Positions 31,778 through 40,981 of a DNA stretch of 64,000 nt are shown here, piece by piece (position 1 is the stretch's first letter; every line of letters starts with the position of its first letter). Origin of the DNA: Rhodothalassiaceae bacterium (lineage in GTDB: Bacteria > Pseudomonadota > Alphaproteobacteria > Sphingomonadales > Rhodothalassiaceae). The stretch spans positions 682,001 to 746,000 of the forward strand of contig BPKC01000001.1 in the NCBI GenBank assembly GCA_026004935.1. The letters are read 5' to 3'. Position numbers and translations under genes: made by a program. The notes beneath the pieces were generated by a model. It made no database searches, was not told the DNA's origin, and saw only the letters and a program-made list of their open reading frames with translations.

Positions 31778-32174
31778 CGGTCTTCTCCCGAGTTTGGGGG
31801 TGTCCGGCTTCGGCCGGAACGGACGGTCCGGCGGGCGCATCCCGCCTGCCGTCGAGAAGGACGGGGCCGAGGACCAGCGCATCGTCCTTCAGCGTCGCGA
31901 AGGCGAGCCGGCCGTATCCCAGCAGCCACTGCCGGCCCTGGCCGACATCGAGCGCGGCGAGCCCCAGCGTGTCGATCCGCACCGTCGCGCCCGCGATCGG
32001 CGCATCGGGCGGCGGGCGTGCGAGCACCACATGGGCAAGGCCCAGAATGTGGCAGCGCCCCTCCTCATCCACCCAGGCCGTGGCGCAGCCGCCGGTCAGC
32101 AGGGCAAGGAGGATGGCTGAAAGCCGCGCGCAGCCCTGAAGGCCGCCGCTGCGCGCCGGTTGCGGCCGCCTCAC
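31716..32174 (-). CDS. short lipoprotein of unknown function, 152 residues
   Basis: GTG start; the hydrophobic segment AILLALLTGGC ends in a lipobox with Cys near residue 30. The following 75 residues include GRCHILGLAHVVLARPP and a TVRIDTLGLAALDVGQG stretch; the last 40 residues are Pro/Arg-rich and overlap the next gene. Because of the 62-base overlap the end may be poorly constrained. Together with the next gene it looks like a two-lipoprotein operon. Confidence 0.55.
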   Translation of the reverse strand: MRRPQPARSGGLQGCARLSAILLALLTGGCATAWVDEEGRCHILGLAHVVLARPPPDAPIAGATVRIDTLGLAALDVGQGRQWLLGYGRLAFATLKDDALVLGPVLLDGRRDAPAGPSVPAEAGHPQTREKTDDGPPLQPAHCPPPRERPED

Positions 32175-32391
32175 CGGAAGGCCGATGCGCGGGAGGGGAT
32201 CACCTCATCGGATCCTTCGCATTCGCTTTCCCGTTTCCGCTTCCTGACACAAATTCCCGCTGCCAGGAAGCGGAATCGTTCGAGCATGGATTGTGCCGCC
32301 CCGGGTGGATGCGAACGATCCGCCCGTCGGCGACGTTTGTGGAGATGGAGACGAGGAAGCGTCGGAGAGCATCGGAGGAAAGGAGGCGGTC

Positions 32392-32838
32392 ATGAGCGCG
32401 ACGGGTCTGGAGGTATTCGACGAGACGGTGCAAAAGACCAACATCTGGCTGAAAGAGATCATGGAGGAGCTGGGGCTTTCGCGCCGGCGCGCCTACGAGG
32501 TCCTGCGCGCGGTGCTGCAGAGCCTGCGCGACCGGCTGACGGTGGACGAGGCCGCGCATCTGTCCGCGCAGCTGCCGATGCTGGTGCGCGGCATCTTCTT
32601 CGAAGGCTGGCACCCCGCCGGGACGCCCCACAAATGGCGCTCGCTTGACGAATTCCTCGCCGAGGTGCGTGCGCACATGGGCAGCGCCGATGTCGCGGAC
32701 ATCGATCTGGAAGAGGCCGCGCGCGCGGTGTTCGGCGTGATCGCCCGCCATGTCTCGGCCGGCGAGGTGGCGGACGTGCGCCAGAGCCTTCCCGAGCCGG
32801 TGCGGCGCCTGTGGCCGGAGGCGGCGCCGGCGGCCTGA
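32392..32838 (+). CDS. DUF2267 family protein
   Basis: 148 residues, starting at an ATG preceded by AAAGGAGG. Family sequence is visible: FDETVQKTNIWLKEIMEELG, RRRAYEVLRAVLQSLRDRLTVDEAAHLSAQLP, and a second half with FGVIARHVSAGEVADVRQSLP. DUF2267 proteins are small helical-repeat proteins of unknown function, often linked to stress. The stop lies 21 bases from the end of the convergent SDR gene. Confidence 0.88.
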   Translation: MSATGLEVFDETVQKTNIWLKEIMEELGLSRRRAYEVLRAVLQSLRDRLTVDEAAHLSAQLPMLVRGIFFEGWHPAGTPHKWRSLDEFLAEVRAHMGSADVADIDLEEAARAVFGVIARHVSAGEVADVRQSLPEPVRRLWPEAAPAA

Positions 32839-32859
32839 GCGGACGGGCGGGTCCTCCGC

Positions 32860-33621
32860 CTACTGGGCGGAGAGCCCGCCGTCGATCACCAGCTCCGCGC
32901 CGTTGACGAAGCCGGATTCGTCGCTGGCCAGATACAGCACGGCCCAGGCGACATCGTCCGGCTTGCCGAGGCGGCGCATCGGATTCGTCTCGGCCAGCTT
33001 TTCCACCAGCACCTCGCGCGGCACGCCGGGCAGGGCGTCGTCGAGGATCGGCGTGTCGATGAAGGCCGGATGGACGGAGTTGCAGCGCACGGGGTAGCCC
33101 ATGCGCGCACAATGCAGGGCCACCGCCTTCGTCAAATGCCGCACCGCCGCCTTCGCCGAACAGTAGGCGAGCAGGTTGGAATCGGCGATGATCCCGGCGA
33201 TGGAGCTGATGTTGACGATGGAGGCGGCCTTCGCCTTCTTCATCAGCGGCAGGGCCGCCCGGCAGCCGTAGAAGACGCTGTCGAGATCGACGCGGTGGAT
33301 GCGCGCCCAGTCCTCGTCCGTGGTGGTTTCGATGTTGCCCATGGCGCCGATGCCGGCATTGTTGACGAGGATGTCGAGCACGCCGAAGCGCCGGTCGATC
33401 TCGGCGATCACCTCGTGCCAGCGTCCGCGGTCGGTCACGTCCTGGACGAGGATGAGGGCCGGCGCGTCTTCGCCGGATGTGAGGGCGTGAAGCCCCGCCT
33501 CGTTGATGTCGGTCGCGATCACGGTCGCGCCCTCGCGTGCGAGCAGCCGCGCGGTGGCGAGCCCCAGCCCCGACGCCGCCCCCGTGACCAGCGCGATCCT
33601 GCCTGCCACCCGTCCCGCCAT
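32860..33621 (-). CDS. short-chain dehydrogenase/reductase (SDR)
   Basis: 253-residue NAD(P)-dependent oxidoreductase of the classical SDR type. The cofactor motif TGAASGLGLAT is near residue 13, with D of ATDINEAG suggesting NAD preference. NNAGIG, catalytic Ser in NISSIAG, and the Tyr/Lys pair in AYCSAKAAV follow. The start at 33621 directly precedes the cofactor strand; the longer frame has no support. Substrate unknown. It is divergent from a TonB receptor gene. Confidence 0.9.
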   Translation of the reverse strand: MAGRVAGRIALVTGAASGLGLATARLLAREGATVIATDINEAGLHALTSGEDAPALILVQDVTDRGRWHEVIAEIDRRFGVLDILVNNAGIGAMGNIETTTDEDWARIHRVDLDSVFYGCRAALPLMKKAKAASIVNISSIAGIIADSNLLAYCSAKAAVRHLTKAVALHCARMGYPVRCNSVHPAFIDTPILDDALPGVPREVLVEKLAETNPMRRLGKPDDVAWAVLYLASDESGFVNGAELVIDGGLSAQ

Positions 33622-33983
33622 GTGTTCCTCCCTTCCCTGTCGCTTCGTCGCGCGCAAACGCCGCGGTCGGCGCGGCCGGATGATGCGACGGGTCTCCACC
33701 GCCTGCAACCACCCGCATGAGGTGACGCAAGGGCAACTCTCCAGCCGATTTGAGCAGGTGTTGCAGCGGCACAACGGTCCGCCGCAAAAATCATTCTCCC
33801 GCTTGACGCATCTTGCATCATTCTGAGAAAAATTTACCCTGCTTGGACGCATGGGGCCATCGAGCTTGGGGATGGCCCCGTTGCGCACGACGGTTGAGGG
33901 CGCAGGCGGCCGCGGTTGCCGTTGCGGCGCATCCGATGCGCGGACCTCCGCGGTCCGTGCGGCAGTGGTCGGAGGGAGGAAAC
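33622..33983. other. Intergenic region between SDR and TonB receptor genes
   Basis: 362 bases between divergent genes. A TTGACG at 33803-33808 in a locally AT-richer stretch could be a -35 box for the receptor, but no convincing -10 follows at the right distance. GGAGGGAGGA before 33984 is the receptor's ribosome site. I see no other structure. Confidence 0.3.
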
Positions 33984-36797
33984 ATGAACATCCGCAAGCA
34001 TTCCCTTGGAATCCTCGGCATTCTGGCGGCGGGTGCGTCCGTGCTGGCGCTCGCCGCGCCGGCCTTGGCCCAGCAGCAGGGCGAACAGACCGGCGAGGAG
34101 CTCGAGGAGATCGTCATCGTCGGCTCCTACATCCGCCGCGCGTCGCAGGCGAACACCGCCACGCCCATGAGCGTCATCGACGCGGAGGATTTCCGCAACA
34201 TCGGCGCCACGACGATCGCGGATCTCGTGCAGACGCTGACCATCAACAACGGCTCGCAGAACAACCCCGACGCCTTCACCCAGAACGCGACGACGGGCAC
34301 GTCCAACTTCAATCTGCGGGGGCTCGGCGTGTCGTCGACGCTGGTGCTGCTCAACGGCAAGCGCCAGGTGACGACGGCGGTCACCACCAACGACGGCATC
34401 AGCTTCGTCGACACCTCGTCGCTGCTGCCGACCATCGCCATCCAGCGCATCGACATCCTCGAGGACGGGGCGGCCGCGATCTACGGCTCGGACGCGGTGG
34501 CGGGCGTGGTCAACTTCATCACGCGTTCCGACTTCGAGGGTCTCGAGCTCGATGCCGAGTACCAGACGAACACCGACGAGGATCAGACCGACTTCCGCAT
34601 CGCCGGCATCGGCGGCGTCCAGGGCGACCGCTACGGCATCATCGCCGCGATCGAGTATCTCGACCGCACGCCGCTGACGACGGCGGAAAAGCGCCTGTCG
34701 CTGCCGACGGACGACCTCTCCGCGCTGGGCATGCCCGGCGCGTTCTTCACGGTGGCGCCGATCCCGGTGAACCCGCTGACCGGTGCGCCGACGACAAGCC
34801 CCGTGTTCATCCCCGCACTCGGGAATTTCGCGACGATTCCGGCGCGCACGCCCTTCATCGACCCGACGGGCTGCGCCGAATTCGGTGGCATTCCGCGGCG
34901 CGCCAGCGCCTCCGCGCCGCCGCCGGAGACGGGCATCGGCTTCTGCGGCTTCGACTTCGGCGACTTCTTCAACCTCGTGGCCGAAGAGACGCGGCTGACC
35001 GGCTACATCGAAGGCAACTACGACATCACGGACTGGTTCACCATCGGGGTCGAGGTCGGGTTTTCGCGCAACCGTGCGGTGCGCAACAACTCGCCCACCT
35101 TCCCGGTGCTCACCTTCCCGATCATTCCGCCGAATCACCCGAACCTGCCGGACTTCTTCAAGAACATCCCGTATCTCGTGGGCGTCGACCCGTCGACGAC
35201 GCCGCCGACGGCGATCGTCCAGGTCGGCGGGCTGCCGCTCGCCTTCTTCGGCCGGCCGCTTGCCAATGGCGCCGATCCCTCCCCCAACCGCTTCAAGAAC
35301 GACACCTGGCGGGCGGCGGTCAAGGGCACCATCACGCTGCCGAGGAACTGGTATATCGACTGGCACTTCCTCCATGCCCAGAACGACTTCACGGTGATCA
35401 CGCGCGACGTGGTGGCGGACGCCTTCCAGGCGGCGCTGCTGGGGCTTGGCGGCACGGCGTGCGACCGCATCCTCGGCACGCCCGGGGTGGGGCCGTGCAA
35501 GTTCTTCAACCCGTTTGCGACGAATTTCACCACCGCGCCCAATGATCCGGATGTGATCAACAGCTTTCTCGCCTTCCAGATCCTGGCGGCGGAAAGCGAC
35601 CTGACGGTGGGCGAGGTGGTGATCTCCGGCGATCTCTTCGATCTGCCGGCGGGGCCGGTGGGGCTTGCGGTGGGCGCCCAGTACCGCAAGGAGAAGGTGC
35701 TCGCCGACTATGACGCCATCTCCAACAACGACGGCTTCGCCTTCCTCATCGGCAACCCGGACTTCCGCGGCGACCGCGACATCGCCGCGATCTTCGGCGA
35801 GCTGCGTATTCCGCTCACCGAGTGGTTCGAGCTGCAGGCGGCCGTGCGCTACGAGGACTACGGCGGGCTCATCGGCTCGACGACCGATCCGAAGGTCGCG
35901 GGGCTGATCACGCCGGCCGAGTGGATTTCCTTCCGGGGGTCGTGGGGCACGGCTTTCCGCGCGCCAAGCATCTTCCAGCAGTTCGGGTCCTCCACGGTGC
36001 TCGAGCAGGTGAGCGATCCGATCACGGGCGGCACCTTCTTCGCGGCGGTGCGCACCTTCGGCTCCGACGCGATCCAGCCCGAGGACTCGAAGGCCTACAA
36101 CCTGGGCGCGACGCTGACGCCCGTGGAGGGGCTGAGCCTCGATGTCGACTACTGGCACTTCAAGTTCACGGACGTGATCATCCGCGAGAACAGCCAGGCG
36201 GTGCTGAACGCCTTCCCGCAGGATCCGACGCGGGTGATCCGCGCCGGCGATCCGCTCATCGGTCCGGTGGTGCAGATCAACACGAATTTCGTGAACGCCA
36301 GCCGCGTGACGACGGACGGCATCGACTTCAAGCTGCGCTATGATCTCGACACGGGGCTCGGCACGTTCGTGCCCACCTTCACCGCCACCTATGTCGACAG
36401 CTACACCATCGTCGATCCGCAGGCGGGCGTCGTGAAGGGGGTCGGCAGCCGGAACTTCACGAATTTCGGCAGCCCGACGCCGCGCTGGCGCTTCAACGCC
36501 GGGCTCAACTGGGCGAGCGGCCGGCATTCGGCCAACGCCTTCGTGCGCTACATCGACAGCATCAGGGACGACCAGAATCCGGGCGAGAAGGTCGGCACCT
36601 TCACGACGGTGGACGTCCAGTACAATCTGGATCTGAGCGACCTGCTGTCGATCACCAACAACCTCGTGCTGACCGTCGGCTCCATCAATCTCTTCGACAA
36701 GGAGCCGCCGCATGTGGCGACCAACGGCGGCTACGAGAGCCGGCTGCATGATCCGCGCGGGCGCATGGTCTATGTGCGCATGCGCATCGGGTTCTAA
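33984..36797 (+). CDS. TonB-dependent outer-membrane receptor (tandem copy 1)
   Basis: 937 residues. The signal peptide ends ALAQQQ; the TonB-box-like EELEEIVIVGSYIRR follows. The plug includes TINNGSQNNPDAFTQN, RGLGVSSTLVLLNGKRQ and AAIYGSDAVAGVVNFIT; the barrel ends RGRMVYVRMRIGF with terminal Phe. The paralogue starting at 36889 has nearly the same plug, so the pair arose by tandem duplication. Barrel loops differ strongly, implying different ligands. A long stem-loop follows the stop. Confidence 0.94.
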   Translation: MNIRKHSLGILGILAAGASVLALAAPALAQQQGEQTGEELEEIVIVGSYIRRASQANTATPMSVIDAEDFRNIGATTIADLVQTLTINNGSQNNPDAFTQNATTGTSNFNLRGLGVSSTLVLLNGKRQVTTAVTTNDGISFVDTSSLLPTIAIQRIDILEDGAAAIYGSDAVAGVVNFITRSDFEGLELDAEYQTNTDEDQTDFRIAGIGGVQGDRYGIIAAIEYLDRTPLTTAEKRLSLPTDDLSALGMPGAFFTVAPIPVNPLTGAPTTSPVFIPALGNFATIPARTPFIDPTGCAEFGGIPRRASASAPPPETGIGFCGFDFGDFFNLVAEETRLTGYIEGNYDITDWFTIGVEVGFSRNRAVRNNSPTFPVLTFPIIPPNHPNLPDFFKNIPYLVGVDPSTTPPTAIVQVGGLPLAFFGRPLANGADPSPNRFKNDTWRAAVKGTITLPRNWYIDWHFLHAQNDFTVITRDVVADAFQAALLGLGGTACDRILGTPGVGPCKFFNPFATNFTTAPNDPDVINSFLAFQILAAESDLTVGEVVISGDLFDLPAGPVGLAVGAQYRKEKVLADYDAISNNDGFAFLIGNPDFRGDRDIAAIFGELRIPLTEWFELQAAVRYEDYGGLIGSTTDPKVAGLITPAEWISFRGSWGTAFRAPSIFQQFGSSTVLEQVSDPITGGTFFAAVRTFGSDAIQPEDSKAYNLGATLTPVEGLSLDVDYWHFKFTDVIIRENSQAVLNAFPQDPTRVIRAGDPLIGPVVQINTNFVNASRVTTDGIDFKLRYDLDTGLGTFVPTFTATYVDSYTIVDPQAGVVKGVGSRNFTNFGSPTPRWRFNAGLNWASGRHSANAFVRYIDSIRDDQNPGEKVGTFTTVDVQYNLDLSDLLSITNNLVLTVGSINLFDKEPPHVATNGGYESRLHDPRGRMVYVRMRIGF

Positions 36798-36808
36798 AGA
36801 GGTGCGAA

Positions 36809-36845
36809 GGGGCCGCGGCGCAAAGGGGAGAGCCGCCGCGGCCCC
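36809..36845 (+). terminator. Stem-loop between the tandem TonB receptor genes
   Basis: GGGGCCGCGGCG and CGCCGCGGCCCC form a perfect 12-bp stem around a 13-base loop, 12 bases after the stop of the first receptor gene and 44 bases before the second. No strong T-run follows. It could reduce read-through or protect the upstream mRNA. Confidence 0.6.
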
Positions 36846-36888
36846 GGCTTTCCACACAGTTGCGGAAGAGGGTGAGGGAGCGAACACC

Positions 36889-39800
36889 ATGGGACGCATC
36901 AAGGGCAGGAAGACCGCGGCTCTGACCGGGATCAGCACGGTGGCGGTTCTGGCGCTTCTGGCCGGCCTCGCCGGGACGCCGGTGCTGGCCCAGCAGGCGC
37001 AGCCGGCGCCGCAGCAGCAGGGCGAGGGGCAGGAGCTGGAGGAGATCGTCATCACCGGCACATACATCCGCCGGCCGTCCCAGGCGGGGATGGCCTCGCC
37101 GATCCAGGTGGTCGGACGCGAGAATCTGGAGGACATCGGCGCCTTCGACATCGCCGATCTGACCCAGACGCTGACCATCAACAACGGCGCCCAGAACAAT
37201 CCCGACGCCTTCACCCAGAATCTGACGACCGGCACCTCGAACATCAATCTGCGCGGGCTCGGCGTGCAGTCGACGCTGGTGCTGGTCAACGGCAAGCGCC
37301 AGCCGAGCTCGGCCGCGCCGACCGACGGCGGCCTGCTGTTCGTGGACACCGCCTCGCTGATGCCCATGATCGCGGTGGATCGCGTGGAGATCCTGAAGGA
37401 CGGCGCATCCGCGCTCTATGGCTCTGACGCAGTGGCCGGCGTCGTCAACTTCATCACCCGCGACGATTTCACGGGCTTCGAGATGCAGGCGGAGTTTTCC
37501 GCGATCACCAACCAGACCCAGAACGACGTCAAGATCTCCGGCATCTGGGGCGGCGGCAACGACCGCACCCATGTCGTGATCGCGGCAAGCTACTTGAACC
37601 GCACGCCGCTGTTCACCTTCGAGAAGGACCTGCGCCCGCTCGACAAGCGCGGTCCCAACGGCCTGTCGGTGGCGGACACGACCGGCCAGCCCGGCAACAT
37701 CGTGATCCCCGCGATCCCCGTCCAGGCCGTGCTGGGCGGGCTGGTCGATCCCGGCACCTTCGCCGCCTTCCAGCAGGCTTACGACCAGTTCACGCCCTTC
37801 GTCGTGAACCCCATCACCGGCCAGCTCGTGCTCGACGGCAGCGGCAATCCGATCCCGAACATCGACCCCGTCACCGGCCAGTTTCTCGGCTTCAACCAGG
37901 CCTCCGACGGCATCGCCGACGGGCTGACGGCCACCGTGCTTGCCGGGCTCGGCGTGCCGGGCTTCATCCTCGACCAGATCGCAGCCGCCCAGGCGCAGCA
38001 GACGGGGTCGACGTTCCAGACGCCCTTCTTCGCGGATCCGGGCTGCGAGGCGGCGGCGCAGAAGATGCCGTGGGTGCTGCCCGACTTCCAGACGATCAAC
38101 GGCGTGAACGTCGGGCTGTGCCAGTACGACTTCTACCCCTTCTTCACCTTCGTGCCGGACGAGACGCGGCTGAAGTCCTTCGCGAAGGTGACGCATGAAG
38201 TGAGCCATTCGCTCGAGCTCTATGGCGAGTTCTACTTCTCGCGCAACCGGGCGACCCGCAACACCTCGAACTTCCCGATCACCCGCACGATCCCGCTGCC
38301 GGGCATCGGCTCGGCCTTCGTCGGGCCGGACACCACCACGCCTTCCGGCCAGCGGCCGGCGGCCTATCCGTTCAACCCGTTCAAGATCGACGCGCTCTAC
38401 GTCGGCCGCAGCCCCGGCATCGGCCAGATCGAGGACTTCTTCACCAACCGCCCGAACGACAACAGCTTCCGCTACGACACCTGGCATTTCACGGGCGGTG
38501 CGCGGGGCGACATCGGCGATACGGGATGGTACTACGACGTCTCCTATTCGCGCGGCATCAACGACTACAAGCTGCTGAGCTCGGACGGCCTCAGGGACGA
38601 GACGCTGCTGGCGCTCCAGGGTCTCGGCGGCAAGGACTGCAACCCGGTGACCGGCATTCCGGGCGTCGGCCCCTGCCAGTTCTACAACATCTTCGGCTCG
38701 GGCTTCCTGGCGGATCCGAACGCCAAGGTGCCGGTCTTCGACGTCGACGGCAATCCGATCATCGATCCGGCCACCGGCGAGCAGGTGCTGGCGCCCGTGC
38801 GCAACTCCAAGGAGATTCTCGACTTCATCAATGGCGAGATCGTGATCGACGGGCGCTCGGACATCACGGTGGTGGACGCCGTCGTCTCCGGCGATCTCTT
38901 CAACCTGCCGGCCGGTCCCGTGGGGCTCGCGCTCGGCTTCCAGTACCGCGACGAGCGGCTGGCCTGGGATCTCGACGACAACACGAACCGCGGCAATTTC
39001 CTGTTCGTGTCGGTCGGCGTGCAGGACTTCGACCAGTCGCGCGATGTCGCGGCCTTCTTCGGCGAGTTGAACCTGCCGCTGTTCGAGAATTTCAACGTCC
39101 AGGCGGCCGTGCGCTACGAGGACTACGGCGGGCAGACGGGCGATACCGTCGATCCCAAGGTCTCGGTGCTCTACCAGCCGACGACATGGCTGGCGCTGCG
39201 CGGCTCCTACGGCACGTCCTTCCGTGCGCCGTCACTGTTCCAGAGCTTCGGCAACCAGACGACGCTGAATTCCGTGCTGGATCCGCGCACGGGCGAGCGC
39301 AGCTTCTTCGCCATCCGCACCATCGGGGATCCGGCCCTGAAGCCCGAGACCTCGCGGGCCTGGAACGCGGGCGTGACGCTGACGCCGATCGAGGGGCTCA
39401 ACATCGACGTCGATCACTGGCGGTTCTTCTTCCGCAACGTGATCATCGAGGAGAGTCCGGACGACATCGCCTTCAAGGCCTTCACGACCAATCCGGAGTT
39501 CATCGGCACCAAGGTGTTCCTCGATCCGAACACCGGCGCGCTGGTGCAGATCAACACGAATTTCGTCAACGCGGCCTTCATCCGCACCAACGGCTTCGAC
39601 CTCAATGTCAGCTACACCTTCGACAGCCCGCTCGGCATCTTCCGGCCGGGCTTCGAGGCCACCTATGTGGCGGACTACGAGGCCCCGCTGGGGCCCGGCG
39701 GCGCGAAGCTCGACGTGGCTGACCGCCGCAACCGCCAGAACTTCCTCGATCCGGTGCCCGACTGGCGGTTCAACGCCTCGCTGGCCTGGCTGAAGGGCGG

Positions 39801-40122
39801 GCATCAGGCGGTCGTGTTCGTGCGCTACATCGACAGCTTCCTCGACGACGAGAACACGGTCTTCGCCACGCAGCCGAACGGTCTGCCGGACTTCTCGCAG
39901 GTCATCGATCCGGTCAAGGTGGGCTCGCACACGACGGTGGACGCCCAGTACAGCTACACCTTCGGCGGCTTCGGCCCGGTCGAGTCGATGACGATCACCA
40001 TCGGCGCGATCAATCTGTTCAACAACCAGCCGCCCTTCGTGAACACGGACGGCGCCTTCGAATCGCGCACCCATGATCCGCGCGGCCGGCTGGTCTACGC
40101 GCGGCTCAAGGTGGGATTCTAG
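36889..40122 (+). CDS. TonB-dependent outer-membrane receptor (tandem copy 2)
   Basis: 1077 residues. The signal peptide ends PVLAQQ, then a Gln-rich linker and the TonB-box-like ELEEIVITGTYIRR. The plug carries TINNGAQNNPDAFTQN, RGLGVQSTLVLVNGKRQ and SALYGSDAVAGVVNFIT; the barrel ends LVYARLKVGF. It is about 140 residues longer than copy 1, mainly by an insertion after the first barrel strands (around residues 260-400, including VLDGSGNPIPNIDPVTGQ). Ligand unknown. Its transcript probably ends at the hairpin 47 bases downstream. Confidence 0.94.
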   Translation: MGRIKGRKTAALTGISTVAVLALLAGLAGTPVLAQQAQPAPQQQGEGQELEEIVITGTYIRRPSQAGMASPIQVVGRENLEDIGAFDIADLTQTLTINNGAQNNPDAFTQNLTTGTSNINLRGLGVQSTLVLVNGKRQPSSAAPTDGGLLFVDTASLMPMIAVDRVEILKDGASALYGSDAVAGVVNFITRDDFTGFEMQAEFSAITNQTQNDVKISGIWGGGNDRTHVVIAASYLNRTPLFTFEKDLRPLDKRGPNGLSVADTTGQPGNIVIPAIPVQAVLGGLVDPGTFAAFQQAYDQFTPFVVNPITGQLVLDGSGNPIPNIDPVTGQFLGFNQASDGIADGLTATVLAGLGVPGFILDQIAAAQAQQTGSTFQTPFFADPGCEAAAQKMPWVLPDFQTINGVNVGLCQYDFYPFFTFVPDETRLKSFAKVTHEVSHSLELYGEFYFSRNRATRNTSNFPITRTIPLPGIGSAFVGPDTTTPSGQRPAAYPFNPFKIDALYVGRSPGIGQIEDFFTNRPNDNSFRYDTWHFTGGARGDIGDTGWYYDVSYSRGINDYKLLSSDGLRDETLLALQGLGGKDCNPVTGIPGVGPCQFYNIFGSGFLADPNAKVPVFDVDGNPIIDPATGEQVLAPVRNSKEILDFINGEIVIDGRSDITVVDAVVSGDLFNLPAGPVGLALGFQYRDERLAWDLDDNTNRGNFLFVSVGVQDFDQSRDVAAFFGELNLPLFENFNVQAAVRYEDYGGQTGDTVDPKVSVLYQPTTWLALRGSYGTSFRAPSLFQSFGNQTTLNSVLDPRTGERSFFAIRTIGDPALKPETSRAWNAGVTLTPIEGLNIDVDHWRFFFRNVIIEESPDDIAFKAFTTNPEFIGTKVFLDPNTGALVQINTNFVNAAFIRTNGFDLNVSYTFDSPLGIFRPGFEATYVADYEAPLGPGGAKLDVADRRNRQNFLDPVPDWRFNASLAWLKGGHQAVVFVRYIDSFLDDENTVFATQPNGLPDFSQVIDPVKVGSHTTVDAQYSYTFGGFGPVESMTITIGAINLFNNQPPFVNTDGAFESRTHDPRGRLVYARLKVGF

Positions 40123-40168
40123 CCAGCGTCTTCCAGGCGCGGCCCCGCGCCCGGGGTGACGGGGAGGG

Positions 40169-40196
40169 AGAGGCGACCTCGCAAGAGGTCGCCTCT
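40169..40196 (+). terminator. Terminator-like hairpin after the TonB receptor pair
   Basis: AGAGGCGACCTC, loop GCAA, GAGGTCGCCTCT: a perfect 12-bp stem with a GNRA-type tetraloop. It lies 47 bases after the stop, followed by a short pyrimidine stretch (TCGATTCC). It is the strongest candidate transcription end in this gap, which otherwise holds only the ribosome site of the next gene. Confidence 0.7.
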
Positions 40197-40365
40197 TCGA
40201 TTCCGGACCACAAGCCTGCCCACGGCGGCCATGCGCGGGCTCTCCCCCTTCCCGTTCCGGCCCCCTTCCTTTCCGGGCCGCAAGATGCCAAACAGATGCC
40301 GGTGACGGCACGGATCCTCTCCATGCCCGCCGGGCCGCGGGCGCGGGAAAAGGGAGCAGGCGCAA

Positions 40366-40977
40366 GTGGCGATCCATCTTCACGAGGGCGATCTGCCGGA
40401 GGGGCTCGACCTCGGGCCCGCGGTCGCCGTGGACACCGAGACGATGGGCCTCAAGCCCCATCGCGACCGGTTGTGCCTCGTGCAGCTGTCGGCGGGTGAC
40501 GGCGACGCCCATCTCGTGCGCTTTGCCCCCGGCGGCTGCGACGCCCCGCGGCTGAAGGCGCTGCTCGAGGATCCGGCGGTGCTCAAGATCTTCCACTACG
40601 GCCGCTTCGACATCGCCGTGCTGCGGCGCTGGCTTGGCGCACGCACGGCGCCGGTCTGGTGCACCAAGATCGCGTCGCGGCTGACCCGCACCTACACCGA
40701 CCGCCACGGGCTGAAGGATCTGTGCCGCGAGCTGCTGGGGGTCGAGATCTCGAAGGAGCAGCAGTCCTCCGACTGGGGTGCGCCGGTGCTCTCGGACGCC
40801 CAGCTCGCCTATGCCGCGGCCGACGTGCTGCACCTTCACCGCCTCAAGGACGAGCTGGAACGGCTGCTGGAGCGCGAGGGACGCCGGGAGCTCGCCGAAG
40901 CCGCCTTCCGCTTTCTGCCGTGGCGGGCCGAGCTCGATCTGATCGCCGGCGAGGACGAGGACATCTTCGCCCACTGA
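40366..40977 (+). CDS. rnd: ribonuclease D-like 3'-5' exonuclease
   Basis: DEDD-type exonuclease of 203 residues. Exo I has AVDTETMGLKPHRDRLCLVQ (Asp and Glu). Exo II has FHYGRFDIAVLRRWLG. Exo III has YAAADVLHLHRL (Tyr and Asp). The HRDC domain of full-length RNase D is absent, as in the short alphaproteobacterial form that lies before lptC. The GTG at 40366 has AGGGAGCAGG upstream. It leads the lpt-rpoN-ptsN gene group. Confidence 0.9.
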   Translation: MAIHLHEGDLPEGLDLGPAVAVDTETMGLKPHRDRLCLVQLSAGDGDAHLVRFAPGGCDAPRLKALLEDPAVLKIFHYGRFDIAVLRRWLGARTAPVWCTKIASRLTRTYTDRHGLKDLCRELLGVEISKEQQSSDWGAPVLSDAQLAYAAADVLHLHRLKDELERLLEREGRRELAEAAFRFLPWRAELDLIAGEDEDIFAH

Positions 40978-40981
40978 AGCG

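Noticed and set aside
33834-37367. 1177-residue minus-strand ORF opposite the tandem receptors
   Set aside because: Runs across two genes and a terminator on the other strand; low-complexity shadow.
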